Shown: positions 10,323-20,325, counted from the stretch's first letter. The stretch is DNA of 52,787 nucleotides from Muribacter muris (GCF_001038205.1 NZ_JWIZ01000022.1:1-52787); one strand, 5' to 3'. Notes: generated by a model from the letters alone, not told the origin. Translations and numbers: made by a program.

Positions 10323-10913
10323 CTATTGTACATAGGTGATCACTTTCACTACTTTATTCACCCCTCTGACATTGCGGGCAACCTCTGCCGTCGCATTTGC
10401 TTGGGTGTTAGACAAATTGCCCATCAAAAATACTTCGCCGTTTTCGGTGATGACTTTGACTTCGGTGGTTTTGACTTGGCTATTGACTAAAAGTTGCGAT
10501 TTAACTTTGGTGGTGATCCAACTGTCTTGGCTGATTTGCCCGATGCCGATTTTTTGCCCGATGCGGATCTCGTTATAAACGGTGGACACACCCTCCACGC
10601 CGGCGGCAATACTTTTTGCCGTCTCTTTTGCCATTTCGGTTGGGGCTTGCCCGATGAGCAGTACTTTACCATTGTAGGAGACGACATTGATGCGGGCTTC
10701 CTCTTTGATTTGATCGTCTTTATTTAACTGATAAGCCACTTTTTCCTCTAGGGTTTCATCGTCTAATTGGCGACCGGCAGTGCGAGGATCGGTCGCAACT
10801 TTGGCAGCGACCGCCGCCCCGCCAACGACGGCAGTGGCAAGGCAGCCTTGTAGAAAAAGGCAGCTAAGTGTGAGTGTGCCAATGAGGGTAAAATGTTTTA
10901 AGCGTGATGACAT
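10323..10913 (-). CDS. dolP: Outer-membrane lipoprotein DolP (two BON domains)
   Basis: A 196-residue lipoprotein with signal peptide and lipobox LQGC (Cys24), followed by two BON domains of about 70 residues each (first around INVVSYNGKVLLIGQAP, second around VKVITENGEVFLMGNL). DolP (YraP) binds anionic phospholipid at the outer membrane and supports envelope integrity and, in E. coli, septal amidase regulation. It is the last gene of lpoA-yraN-diaA-dolP, 16 bp after diaA. Confidence 0.93.
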   Translation of the reverse strand: MSSRLKHFTLIGTLTLSCLFLQGCLATAVVGGAAVAAKVATDPRTAGRQLDDETLEEKVAYQLNKDDQIKEEARINVVSYNGKVLLIGQAPTEMAKETAKSIAAGVEGVSTVYNEIRIGQKIGIGQISQDSWITTKVKSQLLVNSQVKTTEVKVITENGEVFLMGNLSNTQANATAEVARNVRGVNKVVKVITYVQ

Positions 10914-10929
10914 AGCGGTTTCCTCCGAT

Positions 10930-11520
10930 TTAGTGAGCGTTTGGGTTGAACAGTAGGTTATCTACCAGCTCACACAGTAAATTTACATAAAATTGATGCC
11001 CCTCAATAATCCGCATTTCATTGATAGACGGCATCTCGATTTCAATATCGTTTTCACTCAATAGCCCTTTAGTATGATCGTTGCGGCTACTGGTAAAGGC
11101 CAAAATTTCCAAATTTTCATTATTTGCAGAATTTATCGCATTCAGCACCGCTTGTTCATTGCCAAACGGCGAAAATGCCACCAAAATATCGCCCTCTTTG
11201 GCGATGACCTGCAACTGTTTTTTGTAGATCTCGGCCGCTTCGTTGTCTTGGCTCAAGCAACCCGCCAGTACACTGTCGAAATGCAGTAAATGTGCTGCAA
11301 GGCTCGGTCTAGCAAGATCATAACGGTGTAATAAATTGCTGACTAACAGTTGCGCATTGGCATAGGAACGACCATCGCCGCAGACAATAATTTTATTCCC
11401 CCGTAATAAGCAGCTCACAAGGCGGTTTGCCGCTTGCTGCAAACGTTGCGGCAAGAGTTCCGCTGCCGCAATTTGAATTTGAATACTTTCGCTAAACCGA
11501 TCTCGAATTTTTTCTAACAT
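10930..11520 (-). CDS. diaA: DnaA initiator-associating protein DiaA
   Basis: A 196-residue SIS-domain protein. Visible are the phosphosugar-isomerase-like GNKIIVCGDGRSYANAQLLV and VAFSPFGNEQAVLNAI. DiaA tetramers bind DnaA and promote its loading at oriC for timely replication initiation. The related GmhA sedoheptulose isomerase is the alternative, but the context downstream of lpoA and yraN is that of diaA. Only one base separates it from yraN. Confidence 0.88.
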   Translation of the reverse strand: MLEKIRDRFSESIQIQIAAAELLPQRLQQAANRLVSCLLRGNKIIVCGDGRSYANAQLLVSNLLHRYDLARPSLAAHLLHFDSVLAGCLSQDNEAAEIYKKQLQVIAKEGDILVAFSPFGNEQAVLNAINSANNENLEILAFTSSRNDHTKGLLSENDIEIEMPSINEMRIIEGHQFYVNLLCELVDNLLFNPNAH

Positions 11521-11521
11521 A

Positions 11522-11866
11522 TCAGCCTAAAAAATTTTTTATCCACAGGGGCGGTTGATTGCCTTCAAACACTACCACATCAAAGCGACAATCAGCGGTA
11601 TCTAAACTCTGCCCACGTTCGTAGAGCCATAAATTTGCCGCTTTCAGCCATTTTTGTTGTTTGGCGGCGTTGATACTTTCCAATGCTGAACCGAATTGCG
11701 TATTTTTGCGTTGGCGGACTTCTACAAACACAAGAGTTTTGCCCTCTTGCATTACCAAATCCAATTCACCGCATTTGAAGGCTTGGTTTTGAGCGACATA
11801 GCTAAGTCCTTTTGTTTCCAAAAAGGCTCTTGCTTTTTGTTCAAACACCGCCCCTTGCGATCGCAT
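11522..11866 (-). CDS. yraN: YraN, UPF0102 endonuclease-like protein
   Basis: A 114-residue UPF0102 protein with the PD-(D/E)xK-like core: [13 protein letters not shown], then [22 protein letters not shown], in which E-x-D and E-V-K/R match the nuclease fold. The biochemical role is not established. It abuts lpoA (stop at 11867) and diaA, as in E. coli. Confidence 0.9.
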   Translation of the reverse strand: MRSQGAVFEQKARAFLETKGLSYVAQNQAFKCGELDLVMQEGKTLVFVEVRQRKNTQFGSALESINAAKQQKWLKAANLWLYERGQSLDTADCRFDVVVFEGNQPPLWIKNFLG

Positions 11867-13600
11867 TTAGTTTGCGCTCACGATTGAGCCGTTACGGTAT
11901 TGCAGCCACGTCATTTGGCGTTCAATGTTGCAATTTGTACCGGCACTGAGTACGCCGGTTAAACCGGATACTTTATAGCCCGGAATTTGACGAAACTCAT
12001 TGAATTTATTGGCAATCGACCACGCATCCGATCCCATTGCGTATAGGCGCATCATTGAAAAATCGCTTTCGGCAAGGCTTTCCGCATTTTTATATTCAGC
12101 GGATTCTGCATCGGCTAACAGTGGGATTTCACTGAATTTTACCCCTTCCATCGTCAAACGAAATTCTGCCCCGTTATTTGGAGAATTACTGCGGGACGAG
12201 GTATAAAGTGGGAATTGTCCGGCTAATGTTGAGTTGTCGATCCCTTGCTTAATCTCTAATAGTTGATTGTTTGTGCCTAAAATATAGATACCGCTTTGGC
12301 TGGCTAGACCGTTATTTTGCAATGAGGCGACACTTTCAAGCGGTTCGTTATAATAACGAATATCCGCATCTTTATTGGTGAGTTGTCGCCAACGTTGAGC
12401 GAACGCATCGGCGGAGCGTTGCCCGAAATCGCCTCTCGGCACAAGTAACACGGCGTGGGCAATGTTATCTTGGTATAAGCGCTCTGCACCGGAGCGGGCT
12501 TCGGCTTCCGGCGATAATCCGTAATAGCACACTCTCGCAACGGCTCTGGCATTGGCGGTGGCATTTAAGGCTAAGACGTTGAGGTCGTTAATTTGAGCGC
12601 TGCCCAATAAGGCATCGACACGCGGTTTGAGTAACGGTCCGATAACCGTTTGCACTCCTTGGGATTTGGCTTGGAGAAGTAAATCGTCCACTGGTGCAGT
12701 GTCGGTATCGTAGGTTTGCACGGCGATCGGGTTTGTGCCTTTGGCATCATCAAAACCACGTTTAATAATATCCCCTAAAATCTTGGCTTCACCGCTTAAC
12801 GGTAATAAGAGTGCCACTTGGCTGAGTTGGGTTTGCTGAAATGAGGTAACATTTTGCAGCTCGGTCGGCATTAGGTTGGCCGCCGTATGATTTGGATATT
12901 GAGATTTCCAGTATTGAATCGCCTGCGGTAAGGCGCTCGGGTTTGACATATTTTGATTATAGGTAACTGCCAATGCCAACCAACCAGCTAAACCGATTTC
13001 GTCCGCGGTGGCTTTTTCCAACATTCCCCGATTAGCGTTGCGTAACATTGCCCAAACGTGATCGTTGTTTTGCTGGCGGGCTTTATTATCGGTTAAATAG
13101 CGATCCATTAACGATCTGGCTCGCACCGCACCGATAACATCATTCTGATTTTCGGCAACACGGGCGTAGGTTTGATATACACGCAGTAACTGCGATTGGC
13201 TTAATTGCGGTTGTGGCAACCGTTGTAATTGAGCTAATGCTTGGGCATTATTGCCTTGGAGTGCTAACAGTTGAGCGGTTAAGAGTTGATACTCTAAACT
13301 TTGAACTTCGTCCAGCTTAGTGGTATCAATATCCGCCATTGTATTTTGCGCTTCAACCACTTTATTTTCATCAATCAATTTGCGGATAGCGAGCAAACGG
13401 TAGGTTTGTTGATCTTCAATTTTCTTGGTTTGATCGGCTTTGTTGATGTAAAACTCGGAATTTGCATAGGCTTCATTTTTGAGCGTTTCGGTGATTTTAT
13501 TCCCTGCACACGCACTAAGAAACAGTGCAAGGGCTGTTGGGATAAAAACAGTTTTCATTTTTTGGCGAAAATGACGAGTTTGTAATAAAATAGTTGGCAT
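11867..13600 (-). CDS. lpoA: Penicillin-binding protein activator LpoA
   Basis: A 577-residue outer-membrane lipoprotein. The start at 13600 is preferred because GGAG lies 7 nt upstream and the H. influenzae protein begins the same way; the signal peptide then ends in lipobox LSAC at Cys31. The N-terminal half is TPR-like helices, and the C-terminal half (about residue 260 on, from VALLLPLSGEAKILGD) is a periplasmic-binding-protein-like fold. LpoA reaches through the peptidoglycan to stimulate PBP1A. It heads the lpoA-yraN-diaA-dolP operon and is divergent from rsmI across a 91-bp gap. Confidence 0.94.
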   Translation of the reverse strand: MPTILLQTRHFRQKMKTVFIPTALALFLSACAGNKITETLKNEAYANSEFYINKADQTKKIEDQQTYRLLAIRKLIDENKVVEAQNTMADIDTTKLDEVQSLEYQLLTAQLLALQGNNAQALAQLQRLPQPQLSQSQLLRVYQTYARVAENQNDVIGAVRARSLMDRYLTDNKARQQNNDHVWAMLRNANRGMLEKATADEIGLAGWLALAVTYNQNMSNPSALPQAIQYWKSQYPNHTAANLMPTELQNVTSFQQTQLSQVALLLPLSGEAKILGDIIKRGFDDAKGTNPIAVQTYDTDTAPVDDLLLQAKSQGVQTVIGPLLKPRVDALLGSAQINDLNVLALNATANARAVARVCYYGLSPEAEARSGAERLYQDNIAHAVLLVPRGDFGQRSADAFAQRWRQLTNKDADIRYYNEPLESVASLQNNGLASQSGIYILGTNNQLLEIKQGIDNSTLAGQFPLYTSSRSNSPNNGAEFRLTMEGVKFSEIPLLADAESAEYKNAESLAESDFSMMRLYAMGSDAWSIANKFNEFRQIPGYKVSGLTGVLSAGTNCNIERQMTWLQYRNGSIVSAN

Positions 13601-13691
13601 TTTATTGCTCCATATTTAGAAAATGGGATGCGATTTTTCATTATCTTTAATGAAATAGTCGGATCTTACTTATCAAACAAGTGAAAATCAA

Positions 13692-14561
13692 ATGAAAAAC
13701 GGACACTCGCCTGAACAATTCGGCACATTATATATTGTTGCCACACCAATCGGAAATTTAGACGATATTACCCAACGGGCTTTACAAACGTTTGAGCAGG
13801 TCGATCTGATCGCTGCCGAAGACACCCGCCACAGTGGGCTATTATTAAGTCATTACGGCATTAAAAAGCCGTTTTTTGCCCTACACGATCATAATGAACA
13901 ACAACGTGCAAATACGCTGATCGAAAAATTACAACAGGGGCAAAGTGTTGCGTTGATTTCCGACGCCGGTACGCCGTTAATCAGCGACCCCGGTTTCCAC
14001 TTAGTGCGTTACGCTAGACAAGCCGGTGTAAAAATCGTTCCCATACCGGGCGCTTGTGCGGCGATTACAGCACTATGTAGTGCCGGTATTGCTTCCGATC
14101 GTTTTTGCTTTGAAGGCTTTTTGCCGGCAAAATCTAAAGCCCGTCTAGAGCGCCTTAAAGCACTCGAAGATGAAAGCCGCACGCTGATTTTTTATGAATC
14201 CACCCACCGTATTTTAGAGACCTTAAGAGATATGCAAGCGGTCTTTTGCGACCGATTTCTTGTAATGGCTCGCGAATTAACTAAAACGTGGGAAACCATT
14301 CACGGCGCAGAACTTCCGGCTTTGATTGAATGGTTAGAGCAGGATCATCATCGCATTAAAGGCGAAATTGTGCTGGTGGTAGAGGGGAAAGTTGCAAGCC
14401 ATACTGACGAGGCACTATCGGCGCAAAGCATAAAATTGCTCACCCTACTACACAAAGAGTTGCCGTTGAAAAAAGCGGCAGCGATTGTGGCTGAGACGTT
14501 CGGCGATAAAAAGAACGCACTTTACCAGTACGGTTTAGATCATTTTAAAACGCAACATTAA
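13692..14561 (+). CDS. rsmI: 16S rRNA 2'-O-methyltransferase RsmI
   Basis: A 289-residue SAM-dependent enzyme of the tetrapyrrole-methylase fold. It starts with [17 protein letters not shown] and has [11 protein letters not shown] and [12 protein letters not shown], all diagnostic. It methylates the 2'-OH of C1402 of 16S rRNA in the decoding centre. It is divergent from lpoA, as in many gammaproteobacteria, and is followed by the Kef-type gene. Confidence 0.95.
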   Translation: MKNGHSPEQFGTLYIVATPIGNLDDITQRALQTFEQVDLIAAEDTRHSGLLLSHYGIKKPFFALHDHNEQQRANTLIEKLQQGQSVALISDAGTPLISDPGFHLVRYARQAGVKIVPIPGACAAITALCSAGIASDRFCFEGFLPAKSKARLERLKALEDESRTLIFYESTHRILETLRDMQAVFCDRFLVMARELTKTWETIHGAELPALIEWLEQDHHRIKGEIVLVVEGKVASHTDEALSAQSIKLLTLLHKELPLKKAAAIVAETFGDKKNALYQYGLDHFKTQH

Positions 14562-14580
14562 ATCAACATTGAGGGATAAT

Positions 14581-16386
14581 ATGGCAGCGGAAGGCGCAAA
14601 CTACCTAGTCAGCGTAGTAACATTACTTGGGGCGGCGGTGATTGCCGTGCCACTTTTTAAACGGCTCGGATTAGGGTCGATTCTTGGCTATTTAGCGGCA
14701 GGCTTGGTTATCGGGCCGTTCGGCTTCGGCATTTTTACCAATCCGGACAGCATTATTCATATTGCCGAACTGGGCGTAGTGATGTTCCTGTTTATTATCG
14801 GGCTGGAGATGAAGCCTTCGCATATTTGGGGGCTACGCAACCACATTTTTTGCTTAGGCGCATTCCAAATTTTTACCTGTATTGCCGCATTAACTGCCGT
14901 TGCTGTCGCTTACGGGTTTGATTGGAAAGTCGCATTTGTGAGTGCCGCCGGTTTTGTGCTAACCTCAACGGCAATCGTAATGCAGGAATTGAGCGACAGG
15001 GGCGATATTACCTCGCCGAGAGGGCAGCAGATAGTGTCGATTTTGCTATTTGAAGATCTGTTAATTGTACCGTTATTGGCGTTGGTTACCTTTCTTTCCC
15101 CCAATACTGTGGCATCATCACAGCCGGTTTGGCAGACGATTGGCATTGCGGGCATCTCCTTAGCATTACTGGTTGCCGCAGGGCTTTGGTTGTTAAACCC
15201 GTTATTTAAAATATTAGCCAAAACCAAAACCCGTGAAGTGATGACCGCCGCCGCATTATTGGTTGTACTCGGTTCTGCATTGTTGATGGAAATGGGCGGC
15301 TTATCAATGGCGATGGGCGCATTTGTTGCCGGCGTGCTACTCTCTGAATCAAGCTTTCGCCATCAGCTTGAAGCCGATGTTGAACCGTTTCGGGGACTGC
15401 TGCTTGGGCTGTTTTTCCTTGGGGTTGGAATGTCGCTCAATTTATCGGTGGTGATAGCGAACTGGGGGCTGATTATTTCCGGCGTGCTTGCCTTTATGTT
15501 TGTGAAAGGGCTGGGGATTTACTGTGTCGCTCGGATTATGGGTAAAAATAATGCTAATGCCCTTGACCGTGCGATTATTATGGCGCAAGGCGGTGAGTTT
15601 GCTTTCGTGCTATTTGCCGCTGCCGCAAGCCAAAATGTGATCAGCGCCGAGGTGCAAGCCAATATGACGGCGATTGTTGTGCTGTCGATGGTGCTTACCC
15701 CGCTTTTCGTGATTGTGCATAAAAAATATATTGTGCCTCGCTTGAGCAAGCAACAAGGCGAGCTTGAAGCCGACCATATTGATGCTCAGCACCCAACCAT
15801 TATTATTGGCTTAGGGCGTTACGGGCAAATTGTTAATCACCTGCTGATGATGACCGGCTGCCACCCGACAGTGATTGATAAAGATGCAACCCTGATTAAA
15901 GGAATGAAAAAACGGGGGATTAAAAGTTATTACGGTGATGCCAGCCGCCCTGAATTGCTACACGCAGCCGGCATTGAAAATGCGGAACTGCTGATTGTGG
16001 CAGTTGATGACAAAGCACAGGCAACGCACATTGTCGAATTAGCCCGTAAAATGAACCCGCACCTCAAAATTATTGCACGGGCTTACGACCGCTTGCACGT
16101 CTTTGATTTATTCCGTGCGGGCGCGGACATTCAAGTACGTGAAACCTTTGATTCGGCATTGCGTACCGGCAAAAAAGCATTACGGGCAATGGGTTTGGAT
16201 CAAGCGTTAGTCGAAGAAATCGGCGAAGCCTATTTCTACCGTGATCGCCATAGTGTGAAAGTAATGGCGGAAGCCTACGATGCCGAAAGTAAAAAATTCC
16301 GCACGGAAGAATTTTTGAAAATTGCATTGGAAAACGACCAAGAAACAATGTTGGAAATTCAGCAAATTATGCAGAAAGAACGTTAA
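14581..16386 (+). CDS. Kef-type glutathione-gated K+/H+ antiporter
   Basis: A 601-residue inner-membrane transporter; the start at ATG 14581 has GAGGG upstream, so a TTG 12 nt earlier is rejected. The N-terminal CPA2 antiporter domain (about residues 1-380) includes LEADVEPFRGLLLGLFFLGVGM, matching the Kef regulatory loop. A C-terminal RCK/TrkA-N domain begins IIIGLGRYGQ and is followed by a Kef-type tail. KefB and KefC release K+ and acidify the cytoplasm to protect against electrophiles when glutathione adducts bind. KefB and KefC cannot be separated safely. No kefF or kefG ancillary gene is adjacent. Confidence 0.85.
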   Translation: MAAEGANYLVSVVTLLGAAVIAVPLFKRLGLGSILGYLAAGLVIGPFGFGIFTNPDSIIHIAELGVVMFLFIIGLEMKPSHIWGLRNHIFCLGAFQIFTCIAALTAVAVAYGFDWKVAFVSAAGFVLTSTAIVMQELSDRGDITSPRGQQIVSILLFEDLLIVPLLALVTFLSPNTVASSQPVWQTIGIAGISLALLVAAGLWLLNPLFKILAKTKTREVMTAAALLVVLGSALLMEMGGLSMAMGAFVAGVLLSESSFRHQLEADVEPFRGLLLGLFFLGVGMSLNLSVVIANWGLIISGVLAFMFVKGLGIYCVARIMGKNNANALDRAIIMAQGGEFAFVLFAAAASQNVISAEVQANMTAIVVLSMVLTPLFVIVHKKYIVPRLSKQQGELEADHIDAQHPTIIIGLGRYGQIVNHLLMMTGCHPTVIDKDATLIKGMKKRGIKSYYGDASRPELLHAAGIENAELLIVAVDDKAQATHIVELARKMNPHLKIIARAYDRLHVFDLFRAGADIQVRETFDSALRTGKKALRAMGLDQALVEEIGEAYFYRDRHSVKVMAEAYDAESKKFRTEEFLKIALENDQETMLEIQQIMQKER

Positions 16387-16460
16387 TGTGGGCATAACAG
16401 GAAATGCAAGTCATTCACATTTTTCAAAAAGAGTAAATGCTAACTAATCTTATTTATCCG

Positions 16461-16497
16461 ATAGTCATTTTCTATCAAATGAATAACTTATATCCAT
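16461..16497 (+). promoter_or_regulatory. OxyR-like binding site upstream of dps
   Basis: The spacing fits ATAG-N7-CTAT-N7-ATAG-N7-CTAT: ATAG (16461-16464), CTAT (16472-16475), ATAA (16483-16486), CCAT (16494-16497). It ends just before the expected -35 position of a -10 element TATACT at 16521-16526, the place where an OxyR activator would sit. Confidence 0.55.
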
Positions 16498-16574
16498 TTC
16501 CTGTTTTGAATATTTAGGTATATACTGCCCCCGTTTATTAAAACAACAACTGAAATTAACATAGGAGAAACAAA

Positions 16575-17060
16575 ATGACTAATTCAATCGGTTTAAGTGT
16601 TGATTCATCTGAAAAACTCGCCAAAGAATTAAATAATCTATTAGCAAGCTATCAAGTATTCTATACCAACGTACGCGGCTACCACTGGAATATTAAAGGC
16701 GTGAGCTTCTTTGAATTACACGAAAAATTTGAAGAAATTTATAATGATCTAGTAGTAAAAGTAGATGAAATCGCAGAGCGTATTTTAACCTTAGGTCACG
16801 TACCGGCAAATGGCTTCAGCCAGTATCTGAATGCATCGTTAATCAAAGAGGATTTAGGCGTATCTTCTGCTCAACAATGCTTAACCGGTACATTGGAAGG
16901 GTTTAAAACCTTACTAAAACAGCAACGTGAAATCTTAGCCCTTGCGAGTGAAGCTGATGATGAAGGAACGGCATCTCAAATGAGCGACTACATCAAAGAG
17001 CAAGAAAAATTAGTGTGGATGTTCTCAGCAGCAGCAACCTGCGGCGTGTGCCAAGCCTAA
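16575..17060 (+). CDS. dps: Ferritin-like DNA-protection protein Dps
   Basis: A 161-residue Dps family protein. The ferroxidase-site helix motifs NVRGYHWNIKG and LHEKFEEIYNDLVVKVDEIAERI carry the conserved His, Asp and Glu ligands. Dps forms a 12-subunit shell that oxidises Fe2+ with H2O2 and stores iron, protecting DNA in oxidative stress and stationary phase. It is monocistronic, with an OxyR-like site and TATACT upstream and a strong terminator downstream. The C-terminus has an unusual CGVCQA with two cysteines. Confidence 0.94.
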   Translation: MTNSIGLSVDSSEKLAKELNNLLASYQVFYTNVRGYHWNIKGVSFFELHEKFEEIYNDLVVKVDEIAERILTLGHVPANGFSQYLNASLIKEDLGVSSAQQCLTGTLEGFKTLLKQQREILALASEADDEGTASQMSDYIKEQEKLVWMFSAAATCGVCQA

Positions 17061-17081
17061 TTAAAAGTTGAATGAAAAATT

Positions 17082-17113
17082 AACCCTTTCTAAGCGATTA
17101 GAAAGGGTTTTTT
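17082..17113. terminator. Bidirectional terminator between dps and pflA
   Basis: A 12-bp perfect stem, AACCCTTTCTAA (17082-17093) / TTAGAAAGGGTT (17098-17109), with tetraloop GCGA. There are six T on the plus strand, and an A-rich left flank supplies T on the minus strand. It serves both convergent genes. Confidence 0.92.
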
Positions 17114-17117
17114 ATTG

Positions 17118-17858
17118 CTAGTATTTCACCGTATGCCCGTAGCTTTCAATAATGCCTTTGATATGTTCTAAGGATTCTTTGGAAGGCGGTAAAACGTCTT
17201 CCAACTCATATTCAAAGCCGAGGGTTTTCCACTTATGTGCCCCTAGTCGATGATAAGGCAATAGCTCTACTTTTTCGATATTCTCCATTCCTTGAATAAA
17301 TTGACCGAGCAGGTGAATGTCCGCATCGGCATCTGTATAACCGGGTACTACCACATAGCGAATCCACGTCCGCTGGTTGCGTTTTTGCAGATAGAGGGCG
17401 AAATCAAGGGTACGTTTGTTGGAAACGCCGATAAAATCCTTGTGGATGTCTTCGTTGAGCTGTTTTAAATCCAGCATCACTAAATCGGTTACATCCAGCA
17501 TTTCATCGACGACTTCATTGTAATGACGAACAAAACCATTCGTATCTAAGCAAGTGTCGATACCTTCCGCTTTGCAGGCTCGAAACCAATCCCGCACAAA
17601 TTCCATTTGCAGCACCGCTTCGCCGCCGGACGCGGTAACACCGCCGCCGGTTGCCCGCATAAAATGCTTGTAAGTTACCACTTCTTTCATTAACTCTTCC
17701 ACCGAAATGGTTTTACCACCTTCCAGATCCCAAGTGTCTCGGTTATGGCAGTATTTACAACGCATTAAACAGCCTTGTAAAAAGAGAATAAAGCGAATAC
17801 CTGGGCCGTCCACCGTGCCACAGGACTCGTAAGAATGATACCTTGCTAAAACTGACAT
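17118..17858 (-). CDS. pflA: Pyruvate formate-lyase activating enzyme PflA
   Basis: A 246-residue radical-SAM activase. The [4Fe-4S] motif is CLMRCKYC (Cys30, Cys34, Cys37), after [16 protein letters not shown]. It abstracts a hydrogen from a glycine of pyruvate formate-lyase under anaerobic conditions using SAM. The pflB partner is not next to it in this window; deoC is upstream on the same strand and dps is convergent. Confidence 0.94.
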   Translation of the reverse strand: MSVLARYHSYESCGTVDGPGIRFILFLQGCLMRCKYCHNRDTWDLEGGKTISVEELMKEVVTYKHFMRATGGGVTASGGEAVLQMEFVRDWFRACKAEGIDTCLDTNGFVRHYNEVVDEMLDVTDLVMLDLKQLNEDIHKDFIGVSNKRTLDFALYLQKRNQRTWIRYVVVPGYTDADADIHLLGQFIQGMENIEKVELLPYHRLGAHKWKTLGFEYELEDVLPPSKESLEHIKGIIESYGHTVKY

Positions 17859-17912
17859 ATTTATCCTTAATCAATGGCTTTTTGCAAAATAAAGGGCGAA
17901 TCCGACCGCGTG

Positions 17913-18692
17913 TTAATAACCGCGGACATCTGGGTTAGCTTGTTCACCGTTTAATGTCGCGAGTAAATTGGCTAACAGGCTGGATGCGCCGAAGCGGAAA
18001 TGATCGGCATTGATCCAATCTTGCCCGAAGATCTCAGCCGCTAGAGCGAGATATTGTGCCACCTCTTCGCTAGTTTTAACGCCGCCCGCCGCTTTGAAGC
18101 CGACCTTATCCGCTACCTTTAAATCTCGAATAGTTTCAAGCATCACTTGCGCAGATTCAAGGGTGGCATTCACAGCAACTTTGCCGGTAGAGGTTTTAAT
18201 AAAATCCGCCCCCGCTTGAATGGCAATTTCACTTGCTTGGCGAATAAGCGCCGGCGTTTTCAGTTCACCACTTTCAATGATCACTTTCAACACCACATTT
18301 GCCGCTTGGCAAACCGCTTTACATTGACGCACCAGCTCAAATCCGACTTCGGCATTACCCGCCATTAACGCACGGTAAGGGAAAACCACGTCCACTTCAT
18401 CTGCGCCGTATGCCACCGCCGCCTTTGTTTCCGCCAGCGCAATCTCAATATCCTCGTTACCGTGCGGAAAATTGGTCACGGTGGCGATTTTGACCAGCTC
18501 AATGCCCAGTTGTTTTAAGGTTTTACGGGCAATCGGAATAAAGCGGGGATAGACGCACAGCGCCGCTGGCGTGCCAAAATCAGTGTTCGCTTGATGGCAG
18601 AGTGCGATCACTTTTTCATCGGTATCATTATCATTGAGCGTGGTTAAGTCCATCAAAGAGAGGGCTTGTTGCGCAGTTTGAACGAGTGTCAT
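17913..18692 (-). CDS. deoC: Deoxyribose-phosphate aldolase DeoC
   Basis: A 259-residue class I aldolase that splits 2-deoxyribose-5-phosphate into glyceraldehyde-3-phosphate and acetaldehyde, the end of deoxynucleoside catabolism. The Schiff-base lysine is Lys166 in [21 protein letters not shown] and KAAGGVKT are also family motifs. It lies between nupC (nucleoside uptake, upstream, same strand) and pflA, a sensible nucleoside-use grouping. Confidence 0.96.
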   Translation of the reverse strand: MTLVQTAQQALSLMDLTTLNDNDTDEKVIALCHQANTDFGTPAALCVYPRFIPIARKTLKQLGIELVKIATVTNFPHGNEDIEIALAETKAAVAYGADEVDVVFPYRALMAGNAEVGFELVRQCKAVCQAANVVLKVIIESGELKTPALIRQASEIAIQAGADFIKTSTGKVAVNATLESAQVMLETIRDLKVADKVGFKAAGGVKTSEEVAQYLALAAEIFGQDWINADHFRFGASSLLANLLATLNGEQANPDVRGY

Positions 18693-18803
18693 TAGTTTTC
18701 TCCTTGCAAAAATAGAGACAGAACCGACCGCTTGTATGGCAACGGTTCGAGTAGAAACGACAACACCACAGATATCTGTGGTGTGTCTTGGAACGCATAC
18801 GGT

Positions 18804-20078
18804 TTACATTGTCATTACCGCACCGCCAATCCCGATAAATAAACCGGCAATGGCTGCACTCATTAAGTTAGATAATGTCCCGGCGATAACCGCTTTAATC
18901 CCCATACGGGCAACATCGCTGCGGCGGCTTGGTGCCATTCCGCCTAATCCGCCGATTAAGATCGCAATTGAGCTGAAGTTTGCAAAACCGCAAAGGGCGA
19001 AGGTGATGATTGCAACGGTTTTTTCGCTTAATTGCACTGTTGTTTCAGGGGCAAGGTATTTAACGAAATCCACATAGGCGACAAATTCGTTAAGCACTAA
19101 TTTTTGACCAATCAATGAACCGGCAACTTGGGCTTCTTCGCCCCACGGCACACCGATTGCCCACGCAAGCGGTTGGAAAATATAGCCGAGTAACGATTGT
19201 AATGTTACATTTTCAAAGCCGGCTAAACCTGCTGCCCAGCCGATAAAGCCGTTTAACATCGCAATTAACGCAATAAAGGCTAGCAACATCGCACCTACAT
19301 TCATCGCTAATTGCATACCGGAAAATGCACCCACCGCGGCTGCTTCGATTACGTTAGACGGTTTGTCTTCCATATCTGCTTCGCTCAATTCATCTTTAGT
19401 GTTTTCCGTTTGAGGATAGATAATTTTCGCAAAGAGTAAACCGCCCGGTGCAGCCATAAAGGACGCTGCAATTAAGTATGGCAACGGTACGCCCATTTGT
19501 GAGTAACCGATCATTACCGCACCCGCAACAGAGGCTAAGCCTCCGCACATCACCGCAAACAGCTCGGAATTAGTCATTGATTTGATGTAAGGCTTAACCA
19601 ATAACGGGGCTTCCGTTTGACCCACGAAGATATTTGCCGCCGCAGACATTGATTCCGAACGGGACGTGCCTAATACTTTTTGTAACGCACCGCCTAAAAT
19701 ACGGATAATAAACTGCATAATGCCTAAATAGTACAGCACCGAAATCAATGCCGAGAAGAAGATAATCGGCGGTAAGACACGCAGCGCAAACACGAAACCG
19801 CCGCCACCGAACACTTCAAACATCTTGTCGCTGACTAAGCCGCCGAATAGGAATGAGATCCCGTCATTACCGTAGTTGATCACTTTGCTGACCGCTTCCG
19901 CCGCTGCCAATAAGCCTTTACGACCCTGTTCCCAATATAAAATAATAGCGCCCATACCAATTTGAATGGCAAGTGCGCCGATGACCGTACGATAGTTGAT
20001 GGCTTTTTTATTACTGGATAATAAAAAGGCAATCAACAGTAAAATAACAATGCCAAACAGGCTCATTAGTGTATCCAT
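18804..20078 (-). CDS. nupC: Concentrative nucleoside transporter NupC
   Basis: A 424-residue inner-membrane Na+ or H+ nucleoside symporter of the CNT family. It has several membrane segments and the conserved FVGQTEAPLLVKPYI, followed by SAAIAGLFIG near the C-terminus. GAGGT lies upstream of the ATG at 20078. A CRP-like site sits 142-163 bp upstream, shared with nanE. It supplies nucleosides whose deoxyribose part is handled by DeoC encoded just downstream. Confidence 0.94.
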   Translation of the reverse strand: MDTLMSLFGIVILLLIAFLLSSNKKAINYRTVIGALAIQIGMGAIILYWEQGRKGLLAAAEAVSKVINYGNDGISFLFGGLVSDKMFEVFGGGGFVFALRVLPPIIFFSALISVLYYLGIMQFIIRILGGALQKVLGTSRSESMSAAANIFVGQTEAPLLVKPYIKSMTNSELFAVMCGGLASVAGAVMIGYSQMGVPLPYLIAASFMAAPGGLLFAKIIYPQTENTKDELSEADMEDKPSNVIEAAAVGAFSGMQLAMNVGAMLLAFIALIAMLNGFIGWAAGLAGFENVTLQSLLGYIFQPLAWAIGVPWGEEAQVAGSLIGQKLVLNEFVAYVDFVKYLAPETTVQLSEKTVAIITFALCGFANFSSIAILIGGLGGMAPSRRSDVARMGIKAVIAGTLSNLMSAAIAGLFIGIGGAVMTM

Positions 20079-20219
20079 TGGAAAACCTCAAAAAGTAAAA
20101 AAGCGCCGATGAGTTGCACCTTAATCGGCAGGGAAAAATCCGCCATACTATACCGATTTTTTCGCCTAAAATCTTCAATTTTTTGCGATAGGCAGGATTG
20201 TTTCGCCCTAACATAAAAA

Positions 20220-20241
20220 AAATTTGATCTAGTTCTCACTT
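20220..20241. promoter_or_regulatory. CRP-like site in the nupC-nanE divergent region
   Basis: The 22-mer matches the symmetric consensus AAATGTGATCTAGATCACATTT at 18 of 22 positions by eye (left half TTTGA, core TCTAG). A TTAGAT at 20262-20267 could be the nanE -10, putting the site near -43, a class II arrangement. Confidence 0.6.
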
Positions 20242-20325
20242 TTATGCCCGATTGATTGCCTTTAGATGAAAATCCGATTATTCTTGGAGTTAATCTTCTT
20301 TTTTGTAAAGGATAACGGAGTTTTT

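Noticed and set aside
14569-14580. TTG start for the Kef-type gene
   Set aside because: The GAGGG ribosome site lies between it and ATG 14581, which it clearly serves.
18736-19077. 113-codon plus-strand frame within nupC
   Set aside because: Antisense to a clear transporter gene with strong family motifs; no ribosome site, and its composition mirrors the complement of nupC.
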